From Bacillota bacterium (lineage in GTDB: Bacteria > Bacillota_A > Clostridia > Christensenellales > Aristaeellaceae): a DNA stretch of 64,000 nucleotides. Each line of letters begins with the position of its first letter. The first letter of the stretch is position 1. Location: assembly GCA_023421735.1 (NCBI GenBank), contig JAEZSP010000012.1, positions 1 through 64,000 on the forward strand, read 5' to 3'. The notes under the pieces were generated by a model. The model was not told where the DNA came from. It made no database searches and saw nothing but the letters and a program-made list of their open reading frames with translations. This document shows positions 1 to 8,967 of the stretch, in pieces. Both the position numbers and the translations under genes were made by a program.

Positions 1-113
1 CGAAACCGTATTCCTCCGTTGGTGTCCCTACCGGTGCGGTAGATAAGGCCCGCAGGACTCGGCAATCAAGACAGGCATCGAATGGGCACATACAATTAGG
101 AGGGTATTTTTCC

Positions 114-407
114 ATGTTCGAAGACAAAACCTTAGTCTGCCGCGAGTGCGGCGCAGAATTCGTGTTCACCGCATCCGAGCAGCAGTTCTATGCCGACAAG
201 GGCTTCCAGAACGAGCCCGGTCGTTGCCCGGCTTGCCGTGCACAGCGTCGCGCGACCAACGGCGGTGGCCGTGGTGGCGAGCGTCAGATGTATGATGTGA
301 TCTGCGATGGCTGCGGCCAGCCCACTCAGGTGCCTTTCCAGCCCCGCGGAGATCGCCCGGTGTATTGCCGCGCGTGCTTCGAGAGCCAGAGGAGCAACCG
401 CTACTAA
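114..407 (+). CDS. Zinc-ribbon domain protein
   Basis: A 97-residue protein with two cysteine modules. The first is CRECG near residues 9-13 with CPAC near 38-41; the second is CDGCG near 64-68 with CRAC near 85-88. This is the arrangement of small zinc-ribbon proteins of the CxxC-x17-CxxC type that are common in Clostridia. The linker between modules is rich in Gly and Arg. An AGGAGGG site sits just upstream of the ATG, and a strong terminator follows directly, so it looks monocistronic. No enzymatic residues are visible. A nucleic-acid or protein-binding role is possible, but the true function is unknown. Confidence 0.85.
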   Translation: MFEDKTLVCRECGAEFVFTASEQQFYADKGFQNEPGRCPACRAQRRATNGGGRGGERQMYDVICDGCGQPTQVPFQPRGDRPVYCRACFESQRSNRY

Positions 408-417
408 GAACCAGAAA

Positions 418-447
418 GTCCCCGCCCGTAAGGGTGGGGGCTTTTTT
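418..447 (+). terminator. Intrinsic terminator of the zinc-ribbon gene
   Basis: A 10-bp GC-rich stem (418-427 with 432-441, including G-U pairs) closes a GTAA loop and is followed by six T residues. It starts 10 bases after the stop codon. Confidence 0.9.
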
Positions 448-557
448 CTGTCCCGATGAGTCGGGAAATGGATATAAATCACAACGGCGATCATCAATCC
501 GATACCCGTCATATGGATGCAGTTCCGCCTTTTCGCGCTTCGTACGCCAAACCCGTA

Positions 558-790
558 CAGAACCGCGTGTTTGGCGCAGCCGTCCCTGGGTTTGGCGCTC
601 TCCGCTTGACACAGGCGGAAAGCGTGCCTCCTGTCTGCTACGCCTGTGCCCCGTACTCCATCCACAACAGAACCGCGTGTTCGGCGATCCCTTTCGTCCC
701 TGGCTTTGTCGCTCTCCGCTTGATGCGGGCGGAAAGTCCGCCCCTGTCTGCCACGCCTGTGCTCCGGCTTCGTGCCAGGAGCAAAAAGGT
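558..790. repeat. Two tandem copies of a ~110-bp imperfect repeat
   Basis: The motif CAGAACCGCGTGT recurs exactly 110 bases apart (558 and 668). Each is followed by similar blocks: GTCCCTGG, GCTCTCCGCTTGA, GGCGGAAAG and GCCTGTGC. Related, more diverged blocks occur at 20484-20700, so this is a dispersed intergenic element and not a gene. Open frames across it are biased toward Arg, Ser and Gln and carry no recognisable domain. The rest of 450-1106 has no gene, only hairpins: a minus-strand terminator at 937-958 and an inverted repeat at 961-990. Confidence 0.65.
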
Positions 791-936
791 TGCGCCGAAT
801 TCCATCGCATCACCAAAGAATCCTGACGGAACGCCGCGATGCAGGCGTATTCTGCAAACACAACCTGCGCGCGCGGTGCCGTGGCCGAACACTCATCTCG
901 ACGGCCCGCGCATGCTTTGTGCGGTATTGCCATCCT

Positions 937-958
937 AAAAAACCCCGTGCAACGGGGG
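937..958 (-). terminator. Probable terminator downstream of thrS
   Basis: Read on the minus strand, a CCCCG/CGGGG hairpin (943-947 with 953-957) is followed by six T residues. It lies about 150 bases past the thrS stop. A second inverted repeat at 961-990 (TCAGCGTGCC with GGTACGCTGA) precedes it. Confidence 0.6.
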
Positions 959-1106
959 TCTCAGCGTGCCGAATTTGATCGGTACGCTGAGCAGAGCGAC
1001 GCGGTATTTCCGCACTGCTCCCAATCCCTGCAAAACTGCATGCGCGCCTCGGCGCCTGCCTGCGGATTCTAAAATCCGGATGAAAGGCAAATGGATGTTC
1101 CTCTGC

Positions 1107-2897
1107 TTATTTTTTTGCCTTCGTCTCCACAATTTCCTTGAGATACTGCACAAATGCCTCGGTTTTCATGACGCCAAGATCTCCTTCCGCGCGGTGCCGC
1201 ACGGCGACCTCCCCGTTCTCCGCCTCCTTGTCGCCCACAACGAGCATGTATGGGATCTTCTCCATCTGCGCATCGCGGATCTTTTTGCCGATTTTTTCGT
1301 TCCTGTTGTCCTCGGTCACGCGATAACCCATGTCCGAAAGCTGTGCGCGCAGGTTTGCGGTGTAATCGGAAACGCGATCCGTAATCGGAAGGATCCGCAC
1401 CTGCTCGGGCGCCATCCAGGTCGGCAGCGCACCCGCATATTTCTCGATCAGAAGCGCCAGCGTGCGTTCGTAGCAGCCGACGGACGTGCGGTGGATGATA
1501 TAGGGGTACTTTGTCGTGCCGTCCGTGTCCACATATGTCATCCCGAATTTCTCCGAGAGCAACATGTCGATCTGGATGGTAATCAGGGTGTCCTCCTTGC
1601 CGTATACGTTCTTGATCTGGATGTCGAGCTTAGGGCCGTAGAATGCCGCCTCGTCGACACCCACCTCGTAGGGGACGCCCAGGTGATCGAGAATTGCGCC
1701 CATGACGGCCTGCGCCCGGTTCCATTGCTCCGCTGTCCCCTCGTATTTTGCCGTATTTTTCGGGTCCCACTGGGAGAATCGGTAGGAGCAGTCCTCAAGC
1801 AAACCGAGGGTCTCGAGCATCTCGTTTGCGAGGTCGAGGCAACCCCGGAACTCCGCCTCCAGCTGATCCGGTCGCAGGATCAGATGCCCCTCGGAGATGG
1901 TGAATTGCCGCACGCGAATGAGGCCATGCATTTCGCCGCTGTCCTCGTTGCGGAACAGCGTCGATGTTTCGCCAAGCCGCATGGGCAGGTCGCGGTAGGA
2001 GCGCGTGCGGTTCAGAAATACCTGATATTGAAACGGGCAGGTCATGGGTCTGAGCGCGAAACACTCGGCCTCCTCGTCGTCCGGATCGCCGATGATGAAC
2101 ATACCGTCCCGATAGTGATCCCAATGGCCCGATATGCGATACAGGTCGCGTTTGGCCATCAGCGGCGTCTTTGTGAGCTGGTAACCGCGCTTCTCCTCGG
2201 TGTCCTCCACCCAGCGCTGCAACAGCTGGATGACGCGCGCGCCCTTGGGCAAAAGGATCGGCAATCCCTGCCCGATCACATGGACCGTCGTAAAGTATTC
2301 GAGTTCGCGCCCCAGCTTATTGTGGTCGCGCTTCAGGGCTTCCTCGCGGGCAGCCAACCAAGCGTCGAGTTCCTCCTTTTTCGGAAATGCGATGCCGTAG
2401 ATGCGCTGAAGCATCTTGCGGTTTGAATCGCCGCGCCAGTATGCGCCCGCGGTTGAGATGAGCTTGATCCCATTTCCCTTCACCCGCCCCGTGGAATCGA
2501 GATGCGGGCCCGCGCACAGATCGATGAACTCGCCCTGCCGGTAAAAGGAGATCTCGGCGTCTTCCGGCAGATCGCGGATCAGTTCAACCTTGTACGGTTC
2601 CGCCCGTTCCTCCATGAGCCTGATTGCCTCTGCGCGCGGCAACACAAGGCGCTCGACCTTGTGCCTTTCCTTGCATATTTTGCGCATCTCGGCCTCGATT
2701 TCCGCAAGCTGCTCCCCGGTAAAGGGTTCCGGGGCGTCGAAGTCGTAATAGAAGCCGCTCTCGATTGCCGGGCCGATGGCGAGTTTCACGTCGGGATTCA
2801 ATCGCTTCATTGCCTGCGCGAGGATGTGGGATACACTGTGCCAGTAGGTCTTGCGGTACTGCTCATTTTCAAATGTGTATTGATTCTGAGCTTCCAT
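1107..2897 (-). CDS. thrS: Threonyl-tRNA synthetase lacking the TGS domain
   Basis: Charges tRNA-Thr with threonine in the cytoplasm. The open frame extends further upstream, but that part is T-box leader, so the start is the ATG at 2897 giving 596 residues. The protein begins almost directly in the editing domain: HSVSHILA near residue 20 and CAGPH near 123 carry the editing His/Cys/His ligands. The catalytic core shows MTCPF, SEGH and IIHRTSVG (the zinc Cys and two His), class II motif 2 (RNEDSGEMHG) and a C-terminal anticodon domain. Most ThrRS are about 640 residues with an N-terminal TGS domain; that domain is absent here. Confidence 0.97.
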   Translation of the reverse strand: MEAQNQYTFENEQYRKTYWHSVSHILAQAMKRLNPDVKLAIGPAIESGFYYDFDAPEPFTGEQLAEIEAEMRKICKERHKVERLVLPRAEAIRLMEERAEPYKVELIRDLPEDAEISFYRQGEFIDLCAGPHLDSTGRVKGNGIKLISTAGAYWRGDSNRKMLQRIYGIAFPKKEELDAWLAAREEALKRDHNKLGRELEYFTTVHVIGQGLPILLPKGARVIQLLQRWVEDTEEKRGYQLTKTPLMAKRDLYRISGHWDHYRDGMFIIGDPDDEEAECFALRPMTCPFQYQVFLNRTRSYRDLPMRLGETSTLFRNEDSGEMHGLIRVRQFTISEGHLILRPDQLEAEFRGCLDLANEMLETLGLLEDCSYRFSQWDPKNTAKYEGTAEQWNRAQAVMGAILDHLGVPYEVGVDEAAFYGPKLDIQIKNVYGKEDTLITIQIDMLLSEKFGMTYVDTDGTTKYPYIIHRTSVGCYERTLALLIEKYAGALPTWMAPEQVRILPITDRVSDYTANLRAQLSDMGYRVTEDNRNEKIGKKIRDAQMEKIPYMLVVGDKEAENGEVAVRHRAEGDLGVMKTEAFVQYLKEIVETKAKK

Positions 2898-2923
2898 TTG
2901 GATTCCCCTTTCCGCTTCGGGGC

Positions 2924-3160
2924 AAAGAAAAATCTTCACCCCTGATTTTTTCAGGGGTGAAGACAAACTCCACGGTTCCACCCTGCTTGCGGTCCCGCAG
3001 AACCGCCGCTTGACGTTTCTCTGTAACGGGAGCACCCGTCCCGCTTGTTTCGCGGGCGACTCGGAAGTGGTCATGCCGCTGCGCGCGCGGGATGCTCGCA
3101 CCAAACGCATCCCTCTCTGAGCGCCGCCTTGCGGTTTCGTCTTCGTCAAAGCCTGTTTCT
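2924..3160 (-). promoter_or_regulatory. Threonine T-box leader of thrS
   Basis: The minus-strand leader contains the T-box signature AGGGTGGAACCGTGG (complement of 2970-2985). It is followed by a terminator hairpin (2933-2945 with 2951-2963, 13 bp) and a T-run before thrS. An ACC triplet at 3069-3071 in the stem I region is a plausible Thr specifier. Uncharged tRNA-Thr should stabilise the antiterminator and allow thrS transcription. Confidence 0.93.
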
Positions 3161-3163
3161 GGT

Positions 3164-3192
3164 ATTCTACCACCTCTTGTCCAATTGGTCAA
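3164..3192 (-). promoter_or_regulatory. Sigma-A promoter of thrS T-box transcript
   Basis: On the minus strand: -35 TTGACC (3187-3192), a 17-bp spacer, and -10 TAGAAT (3164-3169), placed directly upstream of the T-box leader. Confidence 0.85.
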
Positions 3193-3320
3193 CGGTCCGA
3201 CGGAACGATTTTATAACGCACAATTCGCAAAATCCATTCTATTAATGCTATACAATAATAGCGTGTCTGTGATATACTTTCATACATTGTTAACGCGCTT
3301 TTGATGAACGGGGGAGATGT

Positions 3321-4493
3321 ATGCCTCAGCTCAGTCGCCGGGTTATGACCTTTACCGATTCCGTCATTCGTCGCATGACGCGCATCAGCGATGCGTGCGG
3401 CGCAATCAATCTTTCGCAGGGGTTTCCGGATTTTGCGCCGCCTAAGCCCCTTACGGACGCATTGCGCGCAGTTGCGGACGATGGTCCCCACCAATATTCC
3501 GTCACCTTCGGCGCGCCGGATTTCCGCGCTGCGCTCGCAAAAAAACAGTCTCCCGCATTTGGACGGGAGATCGACCCGGATCGCGAGATCGTCGTTACCT
3601 GTGGCGGTACCGAGGCCATGATGTGCGCCATGATGACGGTCTGCAATCCCGGGGATAAGGTGGTTGTTTTTTCGCCCTTTTATGAAAATTATGGCGCGGA
3701 CGCGATCCTTTCAGGCGCGGAGCCGATCTTCGTGCCCCTCACTCCGCCGACGTTCGATTTCGATCGTACGGCGCTTGCGGATGCGTTCCGACAGGGCGCG
3801 AAGGCGATTATCGTCTGCAATCCCTCAAATCCCTGCGGCAAGGTGTTTACGCGCGAGGAACTGACCTATATCGGCGCGCTCGCAACGGAATATGACGCGT
3901 TCGTCATCACCGACGAGGTGTACGAGCATATCATCTTCGATCCCTATGAGCACGTGTGCGCGGCGTCTCTGCCGGGACTTTTCGACCGGGTGATTACGTG
4001 CAGCTCGCTTTCCAAGACCTATTCCATCACCGGTTGGCGGCTCGGATACCTGATCGGGCCGGAGGTCGTGATTGAGGCGGCAAAGAAGGTGCATGACTTT
4101 CTCACGGTCGGCGCTGCGTCGCCCCTTCAGGCGGCCGCTGTCGCTGGACTCGGCATGGGTGCGGAATATTATCAGCACCTCAAGGATATATACACGAAAA
4201 AGCGCGATCACTTTTTGGGCGGGCTCGACGATATGGGTCTAAGCCATACGGTTCCGCAGGGTTCGTACTTCGTGATGGTCGATATTTCCGATTTCCTCGC
4301 ACGGGATCCATTCAAGGGCTTTTCGGATTATCAGTTCTGCGAGTGGATGATCAAGACAGTCGGCGTCGCAGCCGTGCCCGGATCAAGCTTTTTCCGCGAG
4401 CCGGTCAACCATCTGATCCGCCTGCACTTTGCTCGCGAAGAGGCGACGCTCGACGAAGCCCTCGCGCGACTTCGGAAGCTTTCGAGGGTGTAA
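3321..4493 (+). CDS. Class I/II PLP aminotransferase
   Basis: Fold-type I aminotransferase of 390 residues. Visible features are NLSQGFPDF near the N-terminus, the NPSNPCGKV loop, DEVYEH, and the PLP lysine in SLSKTYSITGWRLG near residue 235. The C-terminal Arg that binds the substrate carboxylate is in LIRLHFA. The family includes aspartate, methionine and glutamine (kynurenine) aminotransferases; substrate is not resolved. A GGGGGAG site precedes the ATG. The gene is followed without gap by a dehydrogenase and a polar amino acid ABC permease and ATPase, which suggests amino acid uptake and transamination. Confidence 0.9.
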   Translation: MPQLSRRVMTFTDSVIRRMTRISDACGAINLSQGFPDFAPPKPLTDALRAVADDGPHQYSVTFGAPDFRAALAKKQSPAFGREIDPDREIVVTCGGTEAMMCAMMTVCNPGDKVVVFSPFYENYGADAILSGAEPIFVPLTPPTFDFDRTALADAFRQGAKAIIVCNPSNPCGKVFTREELTYIGALATEYDAFVITDEVYEHIIFDPYEHVCAASLPGLFDRVITCSSLSKTYSITGWRLGYLIGPEVVIEAAKKVHDFLTVGAASPLQAAAVAGLGMGAEYYQHLKDIYTKKRDHFLGGLDDMGLSHTVPQGSYFVMVDISDFLARDPFKGFSDYQFCEWMIKTVGVAAVPGSSFFREPVNHLIRLHFAREEATLDEALARLRKLSRV

Positions 4494-4495
4494 CA

Positions 4496-5563
4496 TTGAA
4501 AGGTATTTTTCTCCCTCGGTACTATATCGGATCGGACGCATATGACGCCGTTCGTCAGGTCGTGCCCGAGGGCGCACGCTTGTTTTTAATCGGCGGAGAA
4601 AGGGCGTTATCCGCCGGGCGTTCCGTGCTGGAGAATACAGGGGTTCATTTCGTGAGCGTGCACGTCTATGGCGGCACCTGCTCCGTGGAGGATGCCCAGA
4701 TGCTTGCGCAACAGGCAAAGCTTGTGCGCGCGGATGCTGTCTTGGGTATGGGCGGCGGGAAGGCCATCGACGTGGCGAAGGCATGCGGCTATTATGCCGG
4801 ATTGCCCGTTTTCACGTTTCCAACCATCGCCGCGACGTGTGCCGCAGTGACAAAGCTTTCGGTCATGTATCATGAGGACGGGGCGTTCGATGATTTTTTG
4901 CAGCTCAACGTTCCGCCCGTCTGCGCGTTTATCCACACCGGAATCATCGCCGCCGCGCCGGATATGTATTTGCGCGCCGGGCTGGGCGATGCGACCGCGA
5001 AGCACTTTGAAAGCGCGTTTGCCGCTCGGGGCGATGATTTGGGCTACGAAGACGGCCTGGGAATCGTCGTCAGCAAGACCTGCTACGAACCTCTTTTGAA
5101 GGTGGGGCAGGAGGCGCTCGCGGATTGCGCGCGGGAGATCGATTCGGAGGCGCTGCGCGCCGCGGTCTCATGTGCCATCGTCAGCACGGGCATCGTCTCT
5201 CTGACCGTGCAGGAAATGTACAACGGTGCGATCGCGCACTCGCTGTTTTACGCCATGGAAAGCCTTGTGGCGCAAAAAAAGCGGCTGCACGGGGACGTGG
5301 TGGCGTGGGGCGTTCTCGTTCAGCTCATGATGGACGGCGATATCGCGCGGATGCAGGAATTGCGCCAGTTCCTCGCTTCTCTGGGCATCGCTGTGCGCCT
5401 GGGGGAAATGGAAATTGCCTTGGATGATCCGGCGCTTACGCGTGCGCTCCTCGCGGTGCCCAATCAGCCGGATATGCGGCATTTGCCGTATCCGGTCACG
5501 GCGGAAATGGTGCGGGATGCCGTCATGAAGGTAGAGGTTTTAGGAGGGAATGCACTTGTTTGA
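4496..5563 (+). CDS. Iron-containing alcohol/glycerol dehydrogenase family protein
   Basis: A 355-residue member of the Fe-ADH/GldA superfamily. GMGGGKAIDVAK near residue 80 is the nucleotide-binding glycine loop of this family, and FPTIAATCA and GLGDATAKHFE follow as expected. The start is a TTG at 4496, seven bases after GAGGG and three bases after the aminotransferase stop; upstream in-frame ATGs lie inside the aminotransferase gene. It probably reduces or oxidises a small alcohol or keto compound with NAD(P). Position between an aminotransferase and a transporter suggests amino acid-derived substrates. The exact substrate cannot be read from sequence. Confidence 0.85.
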   Translation: MKGIFLPRYYIGSDAYDAVRQVVPEGARLFLIGGERALSAGRSVLENTGVHFVSVHVYGGTCSVEDAQMLAQQAKLVRADAVLGMGGGKAIDVAKACGYYAGLPVFTFPTIAATCAAVTKLSVMYHEDGAFDDFLQLNVPPVCAFIHTGIIAAAPDMYLRAGLGDATAKHFESAFAARGDDLGYEDGLGIVVSKTCYEPLLKVGQEALADCAREIDSEALRAAVSCAIVSTGIVSLTVQEMYNGAIAHSLFYAMESLVAQKKRLHGDVVAWGVLVQLMMDGDIARMQELRQFLASLGIAVRLGEMEIALDDPALTRALLAVPNQPDMRHLPYPVTAEMVRDAVMKVEVLGGNALV

Positions 5564-6233
5564 ACGGATGATACCCAATATCGAAAAGGTGCTGTCGCGG
5601 TATCCGAACCTGTTCCTGTCGGGACTGGGCTACACGCTGCTTTTGTCACTGATCACAGTGTCGTTCGGCGTCCTGCTGGGTTCGCTGATCGCGCTCATGC
5701 GCCGATCACGGTTTCGGCCGATCGCCTTTATCGCCACCGCCTATGTCGAGATCATCCGGGGCACGCCGCTGCTTTTGCAGCTGTATTTCTTTGCGTTCCT
5801 CCTGCCCGAAATGCTCCCGGTGCTCGATCTTTCAAACTTTACCTGCATCTGCGTGGCGCTGGTTCTCAATTCCGCGGGCTATGTCAGCGAGGTCATTCGC
5901 GCGGGCATTCAGGCCGTGGATTACGGCCAGACAGAGGCCGCGCGCTCTTTGGGCATGACCGCGCGCCAGACCATGCTGCGCGTCGTGTTTCCGCAGGCGA
6001 TTAAAAACATACTTCCTGCGCTGTGCAATGAGTTTGTAACCGTCATCAAGGAGACGTCGCTCGCTTCGACCTTCTTCATCGGCGATCTCATGACCACCTA
6101 TAACACCATCAAGGGCGCCATGTATCTGGTGCTCGAACCGCTGATCGTGGTGGGCATCATCTACTTCGTGTTGACATTCACGCTTTCCAAGGCGATTGCG
6201 GTGCTTGAAAGGAGGCTGAAGGCAAGTGATTGA
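5556..6233 (+). CDS. Polar amino acid ABC transporter permease
   Basis: Membrane subunit of the HisM/GlnP type. It has about five hydrophobic segments, the family motif [12 protein letters not shown] near residue 65 and the EAA loop ([23 protein letters not shown]) that contacts the ATPase. The AGGAGG at 5542-5547 is only two bases from an ATG at 5550 but eight bases from a TTG at 5556, so TTG is the more likely start. It overlaps the upstream dehydrogenase by a few bases, which suggests translational coupling. It works with the adjacent ATPase and the binding protein at 7056. Confidence 0.92.
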   Translation: MFERMIPNIEKVLSRYPNLFLSGLGYTLLLSLITVSFGVLLGSLIALMRRSRFRPIAFIATAYVEIIRGTPLLLQLYFFAFLLPEMLPVLDLSNFTCICVALVLNSAGYVSEVIRAGIQAVDYGQTEAARSLGMTARQTMLRVVFPQAIKNILPALCNEFVTVIKETSLASTFFIGDLMTTYNTIKGAMYLVLEPLIVVGIIYFVLTFTLSKAIAVLERRLKASD

Positions 6234-6951
6234 GGTACGCAATCTGCAAAAAAACTTTGGGGAACTCGAAGTGCTCCGCGGCATTACCGAGGAGATCAAA
6301 AAGGGCGAAATCGTCTCGATCATCGGGCCCTCCGGCTCCGGAAAATCGACATTTCTGCGCTGCCTGAACCTGCTTGAAAAGCCGACCGCCGGGCAGGTGC
6401 TCTTCCACGGCGTGGACTTGACCCAGAAGGGCGTCAATGTCGATTTGCATCGGCGCAAAATGGGCATGGTTTTCCAGCACTTTAATATCTTCCCGCACCT
6501 TACGGTCAAGGAAAATATCACCCTCGCCCCGGTGCTTGCGGGGATCCGGACAAAAGCGGAAATGGAGACCATCGCGCGCGACCTTTTAAAGCGCGTGGGG
6601 CTTTTTGATAAGCTCGATGAGCACCCCAAAAGGCTGTCCGGCGGCCAGAAACAGCGCCTCGCCATCGTGCGCGCGCTCGCCATGGAGCCGGAGGTCATGC
6701 TCTTTGACGAGCCGACCAGCGCGCTTGACCCGGAGATGGTGGGCGAGGTTCTGACAGTCATCAAGGATTTGGTCGAGCACGGCATGACCACCATCATCGT
6801 CACCCACGAAATGGGCTTCGCACGGGAAATCTCTACGCGCGTGCTGTTCATGGACGAGGGCAAGATCGCCGAACAGAACACCCCTGAAAATCTGTTCTCG
6901 AATCCCCGGCATCCCCGCACGCAGGAGTTTTTGCGCAAGGTATTGCGATAA
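6226..6951 (+). CDS. Polar amino acid ABC transporter ATP-binding protein
   Basis: A 241-residue ATPase of the GlnQ/HisP group. Walker A is GPSGSGKST near residue 34, the Q-loop is [13 protein letters not shown], the signature is LSGGQKQR, Walker B is [12 protein letters not shown] and the switch His is in VTHEMGF. The start is a GTG that overlaps the permease stop by eight bases. It energises uptake of an amino acid through the adjacent permease. Confidence 0.95.
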   Translation: MIEVRNLQKNFGELEVLRGITEEIKKGEIVSIIGPSGSGKSTFLRCLNLLEKPTAGQVLFHGVDLTQKGVNVDLHRRKMGMVFQHFNIFPHLTVKENITLAPVLAGIRTKAEMETIARDLLKRVGLFDKLDEHPKRLSGGQKQRLAIVRALAMEPEVMLFDEPTSALDPEMVGEVLTVIKDLVEHGMTTIIVTHEMGFAREISTRVLFMDEGKIAEQNTPENLFSNPRHPRTQEFLRKVLR

Positions 6952-6974
6952 TAGGCACTGCGATGTTATAAATA

Positions 6975-7024
6975 TGCATATTTTCTCGGTGCATATTGAC
7001 ATTTATGGGCGATCCGGATACAAT
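6975..7024 (+). promoter_or_regulatory. Promoter of the amino acid binding protein with a direct repeat
   Basis: -35 TTGACA (6996-7001), 17-bp spacer, -10 TACAAT (7019-7024). An 8-base direct repeat TGCATATT (6975-6982 and 6990-6997, 15 bp apart) ends inside the -35 box, a position suited to a repressor operator. The regulator is not identified. Confidence 0.8.
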
Positions 7025-7055
7025 ACAACTCATAAAAATGCAAGGAGGATTCCCT

Positions 7056-7850
7056 GTGAAGAAGATTGTTTCCCTTTGCGTGGCGCTTGCCATGCTCGTT
7101 TCCGCCTCTATGGCGCTGGCAGAAGGCACGGATAGGCTTTCCAAGATCAAGGCGGACGGCAAGCTCGTCGTTGCGACCTCCCCGGATTATGCACCCTATG
7201 AGTTCCTCGATACCGAAGGCAACGCCGTTGGCGCCGATATGGCGTTTGCACAGTACATCGCGGATGCGCTGGGCGTAGAGCTCGAAGTGCAGTCCATGGA
7301 CTTTGACACCGTGCTCGCGGCCATTTCCACCGGCAAGGTCGATCTCGCCATCGCCGGCATGGTGCCCAAGGAGGAGCGCAAGGAAGTCATGGACTTCTCG
7401 GATGTCTATTATAACGACGGAAACCAGATCATCCTCATCCGCTCTGAGGATTCCGAAACACTCAAAACGCTCACCGATTTCGCGGGCAAGACGGTTGCCG
7501 CGCAGAACGGCACGCTGCAGCAGGATCTCGTGACCCAGCAGCTTCCCGATGCGACGATGGAGCCCATCGCGAAGATTCCCGATGCCGTCATGATGCTCAT
7601 GTCCGGCAAGGTTGACGGCGTGGCGCTTGCGTCCGTCGTGGCGAATCAGTACATCGCAAACTATCCCGAGCTCGTGATCTGCGAAACGCCCTTTGCGTAC
7701 GAGGCGCTCGGCACTGCCGTTGCGGTTGTGAAGGACGAGCCGGAACTCCTCGAGGCCGTGAACGCGGTCGTCGCAGACGTGGTGGAAAGCGGAATCTATT
7801 ATCAGTGGATCGACGAGGCCGTGCAGCTGAACAACAGCATGGGCCAATAA
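7056..7850 (+). CDS. Amino acid ABC transporter substrate-binding protein
   Basis: A 264-residue extracellular solute-binding protein, family 3. The start is a GTG seven bases after AAGGAGG; a longer upstream ATG frame would include the promoter. The N-terminus is a signal peptide (KK, then a hydrophobic stretch ending ALA). The mature part opens with LVVATSPDYAPYEF and has GADMAFAQYIADALG and DLAIAGMVP, typical of lysine/arginine/cystine-type receptors. No lipobox Cys is evident, so it may be secreted or held by the membrane complex. It has its own promoter, which would permit higher expression than the permease and ATPase. Confidence 0.92.
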   Translation: MKKIVSLCVALAMLVSASMALAEGTDRLSKIKADGKLVVATSPDYAPYEFLDTEGNAVGADMAFAQYIADALGVELEVQSMDFDTVLAAISTGKVDLAIAGMVPKEERKEVMDFSDVYYNDGNQIILIRSEDSETLKTLTDFAGKTVAAQNGTLQQDLVTQQLPDATMEPIAKIPDAVMMLMSGKVDGVALASVVANQYIANYPELVICETPFAYEALGTAVAVVKDEPELLEAVNAVVADVVESGIYYQWIDEAVQLNNSMGQ

Positions 7851-7917
7851 GTTAAAAATAAAATGGTAACGGTGCCGCCGTAGCGATACGGCGGCATCCT
7901 TCTGTGCGGAGGAAGAT

Positions 7918-8808
7918 ATGGCAAAAATCGCAGTCATCGGCGCGGGCCATGTGGGCAGCCACGTGGCGCTGGAATGCGCGCGGCAGGAACTGGCAGAAGA
8001 CATTGTGCTCTTGGACGCAGACCCGCAGAAGGCATGGGCGCAGGCGGAGGATCTGTTTGATGCCGGGACGCGCACACGGGTATATGCGGGCGGCTATGGG
8101 GCGGTGTCGGATGCGGACATCGCCGTGATGGCGGCGTGCCGAAACGGATATGAAAACGCGGATCGGCTTCTGGAACTTCCATATGCCGCAGAGGTGGCGC
8201 GGGAGGTCGCCGGCGGACTGACCGGATGCGGGTTTTCCGGCATGATCGTCTCGATCACCAATCCCTGCGACGTGATCGCGCAGCTGCTCGCAAAGAAGAC
8301 GGGCCTGGTCACAGTCGGGACAGGCACGGGCTTTGACTCCGTGCGGTTCCGGCTGCGGATTGCGCGCGCGTTGGGCGTGGAATGGTCGCGCGTCGGCGGC
8401 TATTGCCTGGGCGAGCACGGCGACAGCCAGGTGCCCGCGATGAGCACCGCGACGCTCGACAACGCCCCGCTTAGCCCGGATCTGCGTGCGCGCCTCGAGC
8501 CCCTCTGCCGAGAGACGATCGACGCAGGCTGGGCGGTCGCCACGCGCAAGGGTTGTACGGAGTTTGGCATCGGGGCGCAGGCCGCGCGACTCATCCGCGC
8601 GATCCGCAGGGACGAGGGTGCGGAAATGGCGTGCTCCGTGATGCTCGACGGGGCATATGGCGGGCGGGACATCTACGCCGGGATTCCCTGCATCGTGGGG
8701 AAAGATGGCGCAAAGCCGCTTCCCGAATTACCGCTTACGGCGCAGGAGCACGCCGCGCTCAAAAAAAGTTTTGCGGTGATCGGGCGGCACGCGGCGTCTG
8801 TCCTGTAA
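7918..8808 (+). CDS. L-lactate / L-2-hydroxyisocaproate dehydrogenase-like
   Basis: NAD-dependent 2-hydroxyacid dehydrogenase of the lactate/malate superfamily, 296 residues. The N-terminal Rossmann loop is IGAGHVGS, the coenzyme/substrate region is SITNPCDV, GTGTGFDSVRFR contains the substrate carboxylate Arg, and LGEHGDSQ carries the catalytic His. The mobile loop resembles L-2-hydroxyisocaproate dehydrogenase (an ADR motif) more than classic lactate dehydrogenase (GETR). Together with the aminotransferase upstream it could reduce branched 2-keto acids formed from amino acids. Substrate preference is inferred. GGAGG precedes the ATG by five bases. Confidence 0.82.
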   Translation: MAKIAVIGAGHVGSHVALECARQELAEDIVLLDADPQKAWAQAEDLFDAGTRTRVYAGGYGAVSDADIAVMAACRNGYENADRLLELPYAAEVAREVAGGLTGCGFSGMIVSITNPCDVIAQLLAKKTGLVTVGTGTGFDSVRFRLRIARALGVEWSRVGGYCLGEHGDSQVPAMSTATLDNAPLSPDLRARLEPLCRETIDAGWAVATRKGCTEFGIGAQAARLIRAIRRDEGAEMACSVMLDGAYGGRDIYAGIPCIVGKDGAKPLPELPLTAQEHAALKKSFAVIGRHAASVL

Positions 8809-8872
8809 TGGTGCAGGTGCGCACGTCCGCAGCCATAAACCGCCCCGGCATAACGAACAGATGTAGTTATCG

Positions 8873-8901
8873 TTGCTTTAAATGGGTGAATATGGTAAAA
8901 T
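8873..8901 (+). promoter_or_regulatory. Promoter of the ART-like gene
   Basis: -35 TTGCTT (8873-8878), 17-bp spacer, -10 TAAAAT (8896-8901), about 65 bases upstream of the start codon, so the gene has its own transcription. Confidence 0.65.
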
Positions 8902-8967
8902 AAAAGCGAATTTAAGTTTGCGGATGGGTGATAGGGCAAGTCAACCGCAGCATTCCGGGAGGACACA

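Noticed and set aside
166..933. Long Arg/Ser/Gln-rich frames across the 450-930 repeat
   Set aside because: They come from the 110-bp repeats and lack domains, ribosome sites and normal codon use.
966..2426. A 486-codon open frame on the plus strand
   Set aside because: Antisense to thrS, whose catalytic motifs are complete.
2897..3173. A longer thrS start (688 residues)
   Set aside because: The extra 92 residues translate the T-box leader and terminator, so they cannot be coding.
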